Shown here in pieces: positions 1-8,986 of a stretch of DNA of 64,000 nt (position 1 is the stretch's first letter; every line of letters begins with the position of its first letter). Below the pieces are notes generated by a model. That model searched no databases. It was not told the origin of the DNA and saw nothing but the letters and a program-made list of their open reading frames with translations. The DNA comes from Granulicella aggregans. GTDB taxonomy: Bacteria; Acidobacteriota; Terriglobia; Terriglobales; Acidobacteriaceae. Location of the stretch: contig NZ_JACHIP010000003.1 in the NCBI RefSeq assembly GCF_014203275.1, forward strand, positions 682,001-746,000. Reading direction: 5' to 3'. The translations under genes and the position numbers were made by a program.

Positions 1-185
1 ATGGGCTGCTTCTTCTCACGATCGCGCGCCGTCAGCGTGAGTTGCAGTTCGCGAGCGACAAGGATGGCATCGTCGTAAAAGAGCTCGTAGAAGTCACCGA
101 TCCTGCAGAACATCAGGCAGTCGGGATACTGCTGTTTGGCGGCGAAGTACTGCCGCATCACCGGCGTAAGGGAAGCCGCGTCCAT
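1..185 (-). CDS. mutS: DNA mismatch repair protein MutS, N-terminal part (runs off the left edge)
   Basis: Reverse-strand translation from the ATG at 185 gives about 61 residues that match the mismatch-recognition domain I start of MutS. It carries [17 protein letters not shown], then [15 protein letters not shown] and [11 protein letters not shown]; the equivalent E. coli stretch is the [11 protein letters not shown] region just after the mismatch-contacting Phe-x-Glu part of the domain. MutS binds mispaired or looped-out bases and recruits MutL. An in-frame TAA lies 12 codons further upstream, so the start is either this ATG or a TTG 11 codons before it; the ATG fits family length better. 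The rest of the gene lies outside the window. Identification is by recognition of the motif. Confidence 0.9.
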   Translation of the reverse strand, partial: MDAASLTPVMRQYFAAKQQYPDCLMFCRIGDFYELFYDDAILVARELQLTLTARDREKKQP

Positions 186-308
186 ACCCGCAATTTCGTT
201 GATTGTCTCTGTCGCCAATTCTTATCCCAAAACCTATCCCAGAATTGCAGAATATCGCACGCGATAGACTGAGGTCACAGAAGTCCATTTCACGCCGAAG
301 GAAGCCCC

Positions 309-530
309 ATGATCCAGATTCCCCTGACACCGGAACAGTTCGATTCGAAGGTTGCACAGATCGCCGCACAGCAGGGAATCAACCTGATTGGACACGAAGG
401 CACGATTGAAAAGATGGGCGTGAAGGCGAACTACGTTTATCAGAACGGCGTTCTGAGCATCACGATCGTCGATAAGCCAATGTTTCTGTCGGAGTCGATG
501 GTGGAAAATCAATTGAAAGCGTGGCTGTAA
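309..530 (+). CDS. Small conserved hypothetical protein (73 aa)
   Basis: A short soluble alpha/beta protein without signal peptide, membrane segment or metal-binding cysteines. A GAAGGA-like ribosome-binding site lies just upstream of the ATG. The sequence alternates amphipathic stretches ending in a C-terminal helix (VENQLKAWL). It lies divergently from mutS and convergently with hemA. Clean start signal and non-overlap with neighbours support a real gene; I recognise no family and assign no function. Confidence 0.6.
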   Translation: MIQIPLTPEQFDSKVAQIAAQQGINLIGHEGTIEKMGVKANYVYQNGVLSITIVDKPMFLSESMVENQLKAWL

Positions 531-533
531 CCA

Positions 534-1838
534 CTATTCCTCTTCCGCCGCTGTGCTGGCGCGACGGATGGCCACGATCTGTGGATGCAGCAGCTTGGCC
601 GTCAGAGACCGCGTTAGCGCATCCACTGCGACTTGCTGCTCGACAGTGAGCCCGGCGAGACGCTTGGCTGACTTTGCGAGCTCCGCGGCCCGCACTGCCT
701 CGGCATTCTGTTGCAAGCTCAGGATCGCGGGCACCGCGTCCAGCGACTGAACTCGCTGTTGATAGCGATCGACTTCCTTCGCAACGATGGACTCGGCCGC
801 CTCTGCCTCGCGGCCACGGTCAGCCAGGTTCGACTGCGCTACCTGCTGCAGGTCGTCGATATCGTAGACAAAGCAGCCCTCGACCTGATTCATTGCAGGA
901 TCGACGTCGCGAGGCACAGCGATGTCGATAAAGAACATCGGCCGATGTCGCCTGCGCTCGAGGAAGTGCTGGCCGTGCGAGCGGTTGAAGATCTTCTGAT
1001 CGGAGCCGGTCGAGGTGATGACGATGTCCGCGCGATCCGCATGCGAGTACAACTGATCGAAGGGAAGCACAGCGGTCGAGGCGGATGTGCCGAGGAACTC
1101 GGCAGCAAGCGCCTCCGCGCGCTCCTTCGTGCGGTTGGTTACAAGAATGTTTGAAGCGCCCTGCTGAATCAGGTGTCGTGCTGCAAGTGAAGACATCTTG
1201 CCCGCGCCGACCAGAAGCACGGTCTTGCCCTCCAGCGTGCCGAAGATCTTCCTGGCCAGATCGACCGCAACCGAAGCGATCGAGACGCTCGACGACCCGA
1301 TCTCGGTCTCGCTACGAACTTTCTTGGCAACCGTAAAGGCCCGCTGCAGCAAGCCTTCCAGCGAGGAGCTCACAGCACCCACCTGGCGGGCGACTCCGTA
1401 AGACTCTTTCACCTGGCCCAGGATCTGCGGCTCCCCAACCACCATCGAATCCAGCGAACTGGCGACGCGAAAGAGATGCCGGACCGCCTCGCGCTCACGG
1501 TACTCGTAAAGATGCGGCGCAAGCAAAACCGCTGGAACGGAGAAATATTCTTCGAGAAACCGCGGCAGATCGGGCGCGGACGGCAACGCTTCCTGGCTGG
1601 TGAGCAACTCGATTCGATTGCACGTGGAGAGGATCAATCCCTCTCGGATTCCAGGCTGATGAAGCAGGGATCGCGTGGCGTCGGCAAGCCGGGTCAGGGG
1701 AACTGACAGACGTTCGCGCACCTCAATCGGCGCGGTATTGTGATTGATGCCGAGCAGCACAAGCGAGCGCGCCGCTGGCCTCTCTGCGGCATCCACCGCC
1801 ATCCCCTTCGGATTCATCTCGTTCAGTATCTGGCTCAT
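534..1838 (-). CDS. hemA: Glutamyl-tRNA reductase
   Basis: Catalyses NADPH-dependent reduction of glutamyl-tRNA(Glu) to glutamate-1-semialdehyde, the first committed step of C5 tetrapyrrole synthesis. The 434-residue product has the N-terminal signature LGINHNTAPIEVRE at about 29-42, the catalytic cysteine in STCNRIELL (Cys73), a dinucleotide-binding LLVGAGKMSSLAA segment in the middle and a C-terminal helical dimerisation domain. The reading frame is open further upstream, but the ATG at 1838 is chosen because it gives family length and because it overlaps the TGA of the upstream HemX-like gene in an ATGA arrangement, implying translational coupling. The gene ends four bases from the convergent small gene at 309-530. 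Confidence 0.96.
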   Translation of the reverse strand: MSQILNEMNPKGMAVDAAERPAARSLVLLGINHNTAPIEVRERLSVPLTRLADATRSLLHQPGIREGLILSTCNRIELLTSQEALPSAPDLPRFLEEYFSVPAVLLAPHLYEYREREAVRHLFRVASSLDSMVVGEPQILGQVKESYGVARQVGAVSSSLEGLLQRAFTVAKKVRSETEIGSSSVSIASVAVDLARKIFGTLEGKTVLLVGAGKMSSLAARHLIQQGASNILVTNRTKERAEALAAEFLGTSASTAVLPFDQLYSHADRADIVITSTGSDQKIFNRSHGQHFLERRRHRPMFFIDIAVPRDVDPAMNQVEGCFVYDIDDLQQVAQSNLADRGREAEAAESIVAKEVDRYQQRVQSLDAVPAILSLQQNAEAVRAAELAKSAKRLAGLTVEQQVAVDALTRSLTAKLLHPQIVAIRRASTAAEEE

Positions 1839-2638
1839 GGGGCAGCGAACCTGTGGACGGCGGAGAACTGGTTCGCGGCCCAGACGGTGATAACTACGAG
1901 AAAGACGAAGCTCGACAGATAGACCGCCCGGCGGCCACGAAGGCCGGAGTGCCGACGAATGAAGATCATCGCGCAATAGGCGACCCACATGGCGAAGGCG
2001 AGCAGTATCTTCGGGTCAAGAAAGTAACTTGCTCCCACCGTCTGTTGGGCAACGAGTGAGCCGATGAGCAACCCACCGGTCATACACGGCAGGCCGAAGA
2101 GGAGACTCCTCAACGCAATCTGATCCGTCGTCTCGAGCGGAGGAAGCCACGGTATGGTCGGAGCCTTGGACTTCAAGCGCCGCTCCTGAATGAGATACAG
2201 CAGGGAAGCGAGCAGACTGACGAAGAGAGCCGCATAAGCAGCCAGCAGCAGGGCGATATGTAGGAAGATCCAGCCCGTGCGCAGTGGTAACAGCTCTTCT
2301 TGTCCAGGTCGAAAGGCGGCGAGGACGCTGAGCAGAAACGCGATGGGAAGAACGAAGATTCCCAATGCAACGGTGCGGTACCGGAGATAGACGATCAGAA
2401 ATCCCGCGACCAGCAACAGCGCCAGCATCGACTGAAGTTCATGCGTCTCCACCGGACGGCTATGGTGGGCGGCGTAGAGCATCTCCGCGAGCGAGACGAA
2501 GTGGAACAAGGCGGCGGCGATCGTCAGCGGGATCGCCACATGGCGCCAGCGCGGTCGGTCATAGAGCGCGGCAGGCAGCACAGCAAGCGCTGCAACGCCA
2601 TAAAGCAGGACCGCGACTTTGAGCCAGAGAAGAGACAT
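1835..2638 (-). CDS. HemX/CcsA-type cytochrome c assembly family membrane protein
   Basis: A 267-residue polytopic membrane protein with about eight hydrophobic segments and the family landmark LRTGWIFLHIALLLAAY. Proteins of this Cytochrom_C_asm family are often encoded immediately before hemA; B. subtilis HemX affects glutamyl-tRNA reductase levels, while CcsA/ResC homologues act in cytochrome c maturation. Sequence alone does not separate the two, but the ATGA overlap with hemA favours a HemX-like role. The ATG at 2638 is used because it starts directly before the first membrane helix; the longer frame adds 69 residues of unlikely composition. The region 2639-2819 is the divergent promoter region shared with the lipid kinase gene. 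Confidence 0.8.
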   Translation of the reverse strand: MSLLWLKVAVLLYGVAALAVLPAALYDRPRWRHVAIPLTIAAALFHFVSLAEMLYAAHHSRPVETHELQSMLALLLVAGFLIVYLRYRTVALGIFVLPIAFLLSVLAAFRPGQEELLPLRTGWIFLHIALLLAAYAALFVSLLASLLYLIQERRLKSKAPTIPWLPPLETTDQIALRSLLFGLPCMTGGLLIGSLVAQQTVGASYFLDPKILLAFAMWVAYCAMIFIRRHSGLRGRRAVYLSSFVFLVVITVWAANQFSAVHRFAAP

Positions 2639-2819
2639 TTGTCGATAAAAGCGATAGCACGTTTCAGAATCCGCTATCACTTTCGCAGCCTGCCGCATTA
2701 TTGCTCGCAAACATCGCGAACCGGCAAAGCCACAAAAATCAAGTATATCGTGGCACCAGGAAACCGAACGTTGCAACTGGTCTGGTGCGGTTGCGTCGCC
2801 GATGTGAGAGGCTGTTCCG

Positions 2820-3770
2820 ATGAGCCGCGCCACATTGATCGTCAATCCCCGGGCCGGTTCACGGCGCGACCTCGCAACGCTGATTCCTGCGATGATTCGA
2901 GTGCTCGAGGCTCAGGGCATCGTTGCTGGCTTCGTCGAGACGACCGGTCCGAATACGGCCGCATCTCTGGCCGCAAATGCTCTTAGCGAAGGCGCGGACA
3001 CCGTCGTCGCGTGCGGCGGCGACGGCACCGTCCACGAAGTCCTGCAGGGAGTGGTTGGAACCAGTGCAGCCCTTGGGGTCGTTCCCATAGGAACAGCGAA
3101 TGCGCTGGCCAGAAACCTTGGCCTATCTCCCGATCCACGACGGGCTATCTCGCAACTCGCCGGTGCTTCGATCGCACGGATCCCGGTCGGTCGAGTGGAG
3201 TACTCAGCAAGCAACGATGGATCCGAGCTTCAGAGCAGGTGCTTCGCCGTTCTCGCCGGCGCCGGACCCGACGGCGCGCTGGTCTACAGCCTTCTCGCCG
3301 GGAAGGCGGCTCTGGGCCGCACGGCATACTACGCGCATGCGGCGCGGCTGTTCATGACGCGCCCCTTTCCACCATTTCGTATCTCCTACCGCTCGACGGG
3401 CTCAGATTCCTGGCAGGAAGACCGCGCGGTCAACGCCATGTGCGCCCGCGTCGGAGACCTCGGCGGCCTCTTCAGCAAGCTCACACACGGAAGTTCGCTC
3501 TACTCGACAAGCCTGCGGCTCTCTTATCTGCGACCACCGGGGCGGCTCTCATTACCCTCATGGTTTGTGTCAGGCCAGCTGGGAATCCACAGCAGAAACC
3601 CGTGGCTACGAACGATCGAAGTCGACGAGTTCCGCTGCGAACCTATTGGTGAAGCTGCCAACGTTCATGCTCAGGTGGATGGAGAGTGGATCGGCCGGCT
3701 TCCCATCTCCGTTCGGTTGATCCCGGACGCCCTGTCGTTCCTGATTCCAACATCCGTGCCCTCAAGATGA
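2820..3770 (+). CDS. Diacylglycerol/sphingosine kinase-family lipid kinase
   Basis: A 316-residue DAGK_cat protein of the YegS/BmrU/DgkB type, expected to phosphorylate a lipid alcohol with ATP at the inner membrane face. It begins with the phosphate-loop-like IVNPRAGSRRD, then has the nucleotide-binding GGDGTVHEV at about 66-74 and PIGTANALARNLG at about 89-101, followed by a beta-rich C-terminal domain. It is transcribed away from the hemX-hemA pair and followed after 45 bases by hemC. The natural substrate cannot be read from sequence; diacylglycerol is the usual default. Confidence 0.87.
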   Translation: MSRATLIVNPRAGSRRDLATLIPAMIRVLEAQGIVAGFVETTGPNTAASLAANALSEGADTVVACGGDGTVHEVLQGVVGTSAALGVVPIGTANALARNLGLSPDPRRAISQLAGASIARIPVGRVEYSASNDGSELQSRCFAVLAGAGPDGALVYSLLAGKAALGRTAYYAHAARLFMTRPFPPFRISYRSTGSDSWQEDRAVNAMCARVGDLGGLFSKLTHGSSLYSTSLRLSYLRPPGRLSLPSWFVSGQLGIHSRNPWLRTIEVDEFRCEPIGEAANVHAQVDGEWIGRLPISVRLIPDALSFLIPTSVPSR

Positions 3771-3815
3771 ATTGACAGAAATCGGACCTCGCTCTCAAGT
3801 ATCCTAAGAGAACAG

Positions 3816-4823
3816 ATGACGAAAGACTTTCATAGCAAACGGCCGATCCGAATCGGCTCTCGCGGTTCCCAGCTTGCTCTCTGGCAGGCGAACCATGTCC
3901 TCTACGCCCTGCGCGATGCCGGCTACGCCGTCGAGCTTGAGGTGATCCGCACGACGGGCGACCGGATGCAGCAGCCAGGCTTCGTTCTGCCCCCTGGCCT
4001 CGATGGCAAAGGCATCTTCATCAAGGAGATCGAAGAGGCGCTTGAGGAGGGCCGCATCGACCTTGCAGTGCACTCGTTGAAGGACCTCCCAACGACCCTC
4101 GCTCCGCAGTTCACGCTGGCAGCAATCCCAAAGCGCGCCGATGCCCGCGACGTCTGGGTGTGCGAACAGTTCTGGGGCCTGCATACTCTCCCCGAAGGCG
4201 GACGCATTGGAACGACAAGCCCGCGCCGCAGGGCTCAGCTTCTTGCCATGCGCCCGGACGTGACCTTTGTCGAAGTCCGTGGAAACGTAGACACCCGCTT
4301 GAAAAAGTTGGCTTCCGGGCAATGCGATGCTCTGGTCCTCGCGGCAGCCGGCCTCGACCGATTGAAACGCATAGAGTCGGTCCACTATCGTTTCTCACCC
4401 GACGAACTCTGTCCCGCCCCCGGACAGGGAGCGCTGGCGATCGAAACCAGGGCGGACGGCTTTCTCGCGTCGGACACTCCTGACGAGTGGTGGGACAACT
4501 TCGTGCGCGGGGCGGTCAAGTTCTTCAACAATCCTCAGACGCGCTTCTGTGTCGAGACCGAAAGGTTCGCGCTCGACGCCATGGGCGGCGGTTGCTCGCT
4601 CCCTGTGGGAATTCACGTCGCCCCAGTTTGTGACGCCGAGACCGGCGACTTCTATCGCATCTACGCCCAGGTAGTCGCGCCCGACGGCGAGACCATGGTG
4701 CAGCTCGACCAGATCGAACCGATGGTACGGCAGCCGAGCGCAGAGACCCTCGGCAGAAGAATCGCAGATGACCTGAAGGCAAGGGGAGCGCTCGATCTGC
4801 TGCTGGCCGAGACCGTGGCGTGA
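3816..4823 (+). CDS. hemC: Porphobilinogen deaminase (hydroxymethylbilane synthase)
   Basis: Polymerises four porphobilinogen molecules into hydroxymethylbilane. The 335-residue protein shows the N-terminal IRIGSRGSQLALWQA, the catalytic aspartate in HSLKDLPT (Asp90), the arginine-rich TTSPRRRAQ, VRGNVDTRLKKL, CPAPGQGALAIE, and the dipyrromethane cofactor cysteine in MGGGCSLPVG (Cys260). It is somewhat longer than E. coli HemC because of a loop at about residues 51-63 and a longer segment around 215-240. It is separated from hemD by two genes not obviously involved in heme synthesis. Confidence 0.96.
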   Translation: MTKDFHSKRPIRIGSRGSQLALWQANHVLYALRDAGYAVELEVIRTTGDRMQQPGFVLPPGLDGKGIFIKEIEEALEEGRIDLAVHSLKDLPTTLAPQFTLAAIPKRADARDVWVCEQFWGLHTLPEGGRIGTTSPRRRAQLLAMRPDVTFVEVRGNVDTRLKKLASGQCDALVLAAAGLDRLKRIESVHYRFSPDELCPAPGQGALAIETRADGFLASDTPDEWWDNFVRGAVKFFNNPQTRFCVETERFALDAMGGGCSLPVGIHVAPVCDAETGDFYRIYAQVVAPDGETMVQLDQIEPMVRQPSAETLGRRIADDLKARGALDLLLAETVA

Positions 4824-4893
4824 CGGCAATCTTCCGGTGCTGAAACGGTTTACCGCTGACAACCGTTTCCCCGCGCTGTCATAATGTTCCACC

Positions 4894-6543
4894 ATGCGAA
4901 GCTTCTCCGTTGCCTTGGTCTCCTGCGTCTTTCTCGCCTCATCCTTTTCATTCGCTCAGTCTTCATCCATGCCTCACCTTGAGAAGCGGGGTGCCACGAC
5001 GCAGCTCGTCGTCGACGGCAAACCGTACTTCATGCTGGCCGGAGAGCTGCACAACTCCAGCTCTTCGAGCCTGGAGTACATGAAGCCCATCTGGTCGCAG
5101 ATGGCGGCTATGCACCTCAATACGGTACTGACTCCCGTCTCATGGGAGCTGGTTGAACCGACGGAGGGGCACTATGACTTCGCGCTTGTCGACGGGCTCA
5201 TCGCGCAAGCCCGCGAGCAGCATCAGCACATCGTCTTCCTCTGGCTGGCGGCGTGGAAGAACGGCATGTCCGGATACCCGCCGGCATGGGTGAAGCAGGA
5301 CACGAAGCGCTTCCCACGAGTGGTGCTCAACGGAGCCGAGGTGAACATTCTTAGCACCTTCGCCCCCGCCACACGCGACGCCGACTCCCGCGCCTTCGCC
5401 GCCTTGATGCAGCACATCAAGGAGATCGACGCCGAGCAGCACACCGTCCTGATGGTCCAGGTGGAAAACGAAGTCGGAATCCTGGGCGCGTCACGAGACC
5501 ACTCGGCAGTCGCCGACAAGGAGTTTGCAGCGGACGTCCCAGCCGGGCTGATGAAGTATCTTGTAGCGCATCGCGAGTCGCTCGATCCCGAGTTCCGTGC
5601 GCTCTGGGAGGAGAACGGCAGCAAGATCTCCGGGACATGGACGCAGATCTTCGATGACAACGAACGGGCCGATGAACTCTTCATGGCATGGCACTATGCG
5701 ACTTACGTGCACGCGGTCGCAGCAAAGGGGAAAGAGGCGTACGCATTGCCTCTCTTCGTAAACACGTGGCTTGGAGGAGGCTCGAGCAAGCCAGGCAACT
5801 ATCCGAGTGGCGGCCCGCAGCCGCGCGTCACGGATGTGTGGAAGGCCGCGCGAAGCCTGCAAAAGGGGCCGTCGCTCGACATGTATACGCCTGATCTCTA
5901 TTCTTCAGACTTTGCAGGATGGACCGCGAAATATCATCGCGATGGCAATCCGCTGTTTCTACCTGAGACCAATGGCGGCGAACCTGGCGCGGAGAATATC
6001 TTTTACGCAGCGGGCGAACACGCGGCGCTCGGGTTCTCTCCCTTCGCTATCGACTCATTGATGGAGCACGACAAGGCGGGTGCTGAGGCCCTGACAGCGA
6101 GCTACGCGACCGTCGCCGAGATTGTTCCAACGATCCTCGAAGTGCAAGGCAGCGGCCTCGACCACCATGGCCACGCGAAGACCCACGGGTTCTTGCTGGA
6201 TAAATCGAACTCTTCCGTTGATTTCAAGATGGGCGAGTACATCGTTCACGTAAGCCTGGACGAGATCTTCGGCAATCACACAGAGAAGGGCTTCGGGCTT
6301 CTGATTCAGACGGGGCCAGAGGAGTTTCTGGGAGCAGGCAAAGGCTTCAGGGTAGATTTCACGCCTCTGGCGAAGTCCGACAAGCAGGTTGGTATTGCGT
6401 CGATCGACGAGGGGCACTTCGTCGATGGCGTATGGGTCGCAGGACGACGCCTGAACGGCGACGAGAACGATCAGGGAAGCTACTTCCGGTTCGATCAGCG
6501 CGCGTTGCATATTGAGAAGGTGAAGCTCTATCGCTACGAATAG
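4894..6543 (+). CDS. Secreted GH35-type beta-galactosidase-like glycosidase with DUF5597-like C-terminus
   Basis: A 549-residue protein with a cleavable signal peptide (residues 1-21, ending SFSFAQ). The catalytic barrel shows LAGELHNSS near 49, TPVSWELVEPTEG near 80, the acid/base motif QVENEVG (Glu193 by analogy with GH35) and a candidate nucleophile in FLPETNGG (Glu358). The C-terminal third is beta-rich and resembles the DUF5597 module that accompanies this subgroup. Members of this clade act on beta-galactosides or related plant polysaccharide side chains in the periplasm or outside the cell; exact specificity is inferred only. It sits between hemC and an unusual membrane protein gene, with no sugar transporter adjacent. 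Confidence 0.85.
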   Translation: MRSFSVALVSCVFLASSFSFAQSSSMPHLEKRGATTQLVVDGKPYFMLAGELHNSSSSSLEYMKPIWSQMAAMHLNTVLTPVSWELVEPTEGHYDFALVDGLIAQAREQHQHIVFLWLAAWKNGMSGYPPAWVKQDTKRFPRVVLNGAEVNILSTFAPATRDADSRAFAALMQHIKEIDAEQHTVLMVQVENEVGILGASRDHSAVADKEFAADVPAGLMKYLVAHRESLDPEFRALWEENGSKISGTWTQIFDDNERADELFMAWHYATYVHAVAAKGKEAYALPLFVNTWLGGGSSKPGNYPSGGPQPRVTDVWKAARSLQKGPSLDMYTPDLYSSDFAGWTAKYHRDGNPLFLPETNGGEPGAENIFYAAGEHAALGFSPFAIDSLMEHDKAGAEALTASYATVAEIVPTILEVQGSGLDHHGHAKTHGFLLDKSNSSVDFKMGEYIVHVSLDEIFGNHTEKGFGLLIQTGPEEFLGAGKGFRVDFTPLAKSDKQVGIASIDEGHFVDGVWVAGRRLNGDENDQGSYFRFDQRALHIEKVKLYRYE

Positions 6544-6587
6544 ACCATCCAAAGTTCCCGCGATCAGATTTCCTGTAAATTGACTGC

Positions 6588-8201
6588 GTGAGCAATCCAT
6601 CTCAGGCACAACTTCAGGCGGCGTTGTCCGCGAAGGATGAGGCGAGCCTTGATCGCATTTTCCAACGCTCCCGTGCCGATCTCGACCACCTCCTGGCGAC
6701 GACTGGAGCGGGCTCTCCGAGCACGGTCAAGCGCGCCGAGGCCGTGCGCATGGCACTTGCGGGTAGCGACTTGGCAGCTATTGCCGGCAGCGTTGGACTC
6801 GCCGAGGTCCGGGTGGCTCAGGTGATCGGGAACGTACTCTCTGCAGGGCTACCGGCCCTGTACCCGGGATTCGTGGAAGTGGTTCCGCTGCTGGACGGCC
6901 TCTCGAAGGGAGGGCTCTGGGAGACGATCCTGCCGCTGATCAGCAAGCCTCCCTCTGAATCAGGTGTGAACGTCAGGGGATGGAATCCAGCGGTCGTGGC
7001 TGACTTCCTGATCCACTCAGGAAAGCTGCAGGACACCAGCGTAAGCGATATAACCAGCGTAATCAAGGAGTACATGGACCCGCAGAAGAAGCCCATGAGC
7101 TTTGACTTCACGGACAGCCATCATCCAGCTGGCAAGCCGGCAGGGCTGTCCTCTTCACTGCTGTTCTTTGCCGCTGCACTGGGATTTCTTGCGCTCGGAC
7201 TCTGGAAGACGCAAGTAAGCGTCATCCTGTTTGCGACGGTCATGGTTTTGATCACGGGAACCGGACTCACCAAGGGGTTATTGGAGAAACGACTGCTGCG
7301 AAAGGTCATTGCGAGGCATCCGGCTGCAATTACCGCACCTGTACCGACAGAGACAGATAAACCCGAGACCTCCTGGCCAGCGCCGGACTTCCATATTCTT
7401 CACGCACTGTCGCTTCCCGCCGTCACGACGGATATTCCATCGATTACCGATGCAAGGAATGCCGTCGGCGAACCACCACTTCGCGTTCTCTACCTTTGGG
7501 TCTTCGCCTCGCAGTCCGACCAGGGCGGCTTCGAGACGGAAGGATGGCCGCAGCTAGGCCCGGTTCATCTCCTGCTGAACTCGAGCGCGCTCAGTGTGGG
7601 CCAACTGATGAAATCGCCAAAGGATCTTCTGGTTGCGGACCAGGAGGCCCTGGATCGAACGATAGCCGGATACACAGACGCCGCAGGAACGTACGACCGC
7701 CCGAAGTTCTTCATGATGGGCTCGATGGGACGGCGCGTGTATCGCGGCTATCCCATCCACACGCTCGTGTGCAACGACCTGGTGTGGAAGCCGGCGGTGC
7801 AACAGCTTGCGGCTCGATGCGATCTCGCCGTCGTGAATCTATCGGGATACAACCCCAGTCATCCAGGGCTGGAGTATGAGATACGGCATCTCTTCGCCGG
7901 GGGACCGCCGTCGCGTTTTGTCTTCGTCTACGAGCGCACCACCGATGCGGATGCTGTGATCTCCGGTGTGCTCGATCTATGGTCGCGGCTGGAGAGCGAA
8001 CCGGCAAAAGTGACGCAGTTGTTCTTTCTACGAATCCCCGACTCGCAGGATGTCGGCTATCAGATGCAGTTTCAGAAGGCCATCAGAGGTACGGGATGGA
8101 TGGCGAAGGCTTTCCTGGACAGCGAAGGGGAGTATGTTCCAATCGCGCCACGGATCGTAGCCTATATGAACAGCATTCCATCGAATGAGGCCCGCCCCTG
8201 A
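6588..8201 (+). CDS. Membrane protein with N-terminal HTH and C-terminal Rossmann/TIR-like domain (unknown function)
   Basis: A 537-residue protein starting at a GTG. Residues about 45-97 look like an IS630-type homeodomain helix-turn-helix (VKRAEAVRMALAGSDLAAIA, then a recognition-helix-like stretch), followed by a second winged-helix-like part at 130-162. Two hydrophobic segments lie at about 187-206 and 210-228. After a proline-rich linker, residues 297-515 form an alternating alpha/beta domain starting LRVLYLWVFAS; within it NLSGYNPSHPGLEYEIRHL (417-435) resembles the Ser...Glu segment around helix alphaC of TIR domains. No nuclease, kinase or protease motif is visible. The stop overlaps the proposed hemD start, so the two may be cotranslated. 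Domain calls are by eye and uncertain. Confidence 0.6.
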   Translation: MSNPSQAQLQAALSAKDEASLDRIFQRSRADLDHLLATTGAGSPSTVKRAEAVRMALAGSDLAAIAGSVGLAEVRVAQVIGNVLSAGLPALYPGFVEVVPLLDGLSKGGLWETILPLISKPPSESGVNVRGWNPAVVADFLIHSGKLQDTSVSDITSVIKEYMDPQKKPMSFDFTDSHHPAGKPAGLSSSLLFFAAALGFLALGLWKTQVSVILFATVMVLITGTGLTKGLLEKRLLRKVIARHPAAITAPVPTETDKPETSWPAPDFHILHALSLPAVTTDIPSITDARNAVGEPPLRVLYLWVFASQSDQGGFETEGWPQLGPVHLLLNSSALSVGQLMKSPKDLLVADQEALDRTIAGYTDAAGTYDRPKFFMMGSMGRRVYRGYPIHTLVCNDLVWKPAVQQLAARCDLAVVNLSGYNPSHPGLEYEIRHLFAGGPPSRFVFVYERTTDADAVISGVLDLWSRLESEPAKVTQLFFLRIPDSQDVGYQMQFQKAIRGTGWMAKAFLDSEGEYVPIAPRIVAYMNSIPSNEARP

Positions 8202-8986
8202 GCCGTCCACGGATATTGATCACACGCACCCGCCACCAGGCGTCGGAGTTGGCGCTGTCCCTGGATCGAGTGGGTGCCGACACGATCCTCGTGCCGATGA
8301 TCGAGGTGGTTACGCCAAGATCGTTTGAGGAATTAGACGATGCGATTCGCTTGCTGAGCGGAAGCGAACATACCGTCGACTGGGTCGTCTTCACCAGCGC
8401 GAATGCGGTGCAGGCACTCTCCAGTCGAGCACTGGAACTCGGCGCAACGCTGCGATCGAGACGTATCGCAGTGATCGGGCCGGCAACGGCCAAGGCAGTC
8501 ACGGCAGCAGAACTCGCGCCTGAGATTGAGCCTATGCTCGTGCCTTCTGAGTACGTCGCTGAGTCACTCGCGAAGGCTCTACTTGCGGTGTCTAAGACCT
8601 CACAGCGGTTCCTGCTGGTCCGAGCGGAGGAGGCGAGGGATGTCATCCCGGTGACGCTTGAAGCGGCGGGACACACAGTGAGGATTGCCGCAGCCTACCG
8701 CAACGTCACGCCGCCTGGCACGCTGCCCGCGCTACGGGAGATCTTTGCGGAGCCGGGGTCTTATCCTCATGTCATCACGTTCACAAGCTCATCGACAGCG
8801 CGAAATCTGGTGGCGCTACTCGCTTCGATCAATCGCAAAATTCCCGATGGCATCGCGCTCGCCTCGATTGGCCCCATCACCTCTGGGACTCTTCGGGAAC
8901 TCGGATACGAACCGTCCTTCGAAGCCGACGAACCGACCATCGATTCGCTAGCGATCGCCATCGCGAGACACCTAAAGCGGAGCTAG
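8198..8986 (+). CDS. hemD: Uroporphyrinogen-III synthase
   Basis: Cyclises hydroxymethylbilane to uroporphyrinogen III. The 262-residue product has the two-lobed HemD pattern: RILITRTRHQASELA at the N-terminus, VFTSANAVQALSSRALELG, RIAVIGPATAKAVTAAEL, and in the second lobe HVITFTSSSTARNLV and ASIGPITSGTLRELGYEP. No ATG or GTG exists in frame near the start. A CTG at 8198 (sharing CTGA with the stop of the preceding gene, with TGAGG seven bases upstream) preserves the first beta-strand; the alternative is a TTG at 8216, which shortens it by six residues. The last bases overlap the convergent nth gene at a CTAG. Confidence 0.9.
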   Translation: MSRPRILITRTRHQASELALSLDRVGADTILVPMIEVVTPRSFEELDDAIRLLSGSEHTVDWVVFTSANAVQALSSRALELGATLRSRRIAVIGPATAKAVTAAELAPEIEPMLVPSEYVAESLAKALLAVSKTSQRFLLVRAEEARDVIPVTLEAAGHTVRIAAAYRNVTPPGTLPALREIFAEPGSYPHVITFTSSSTARNLVALLASINRKIPDGIALASIGPITSGTLRELGYEPSFEADEPTIDSLAIAIARHLKRS

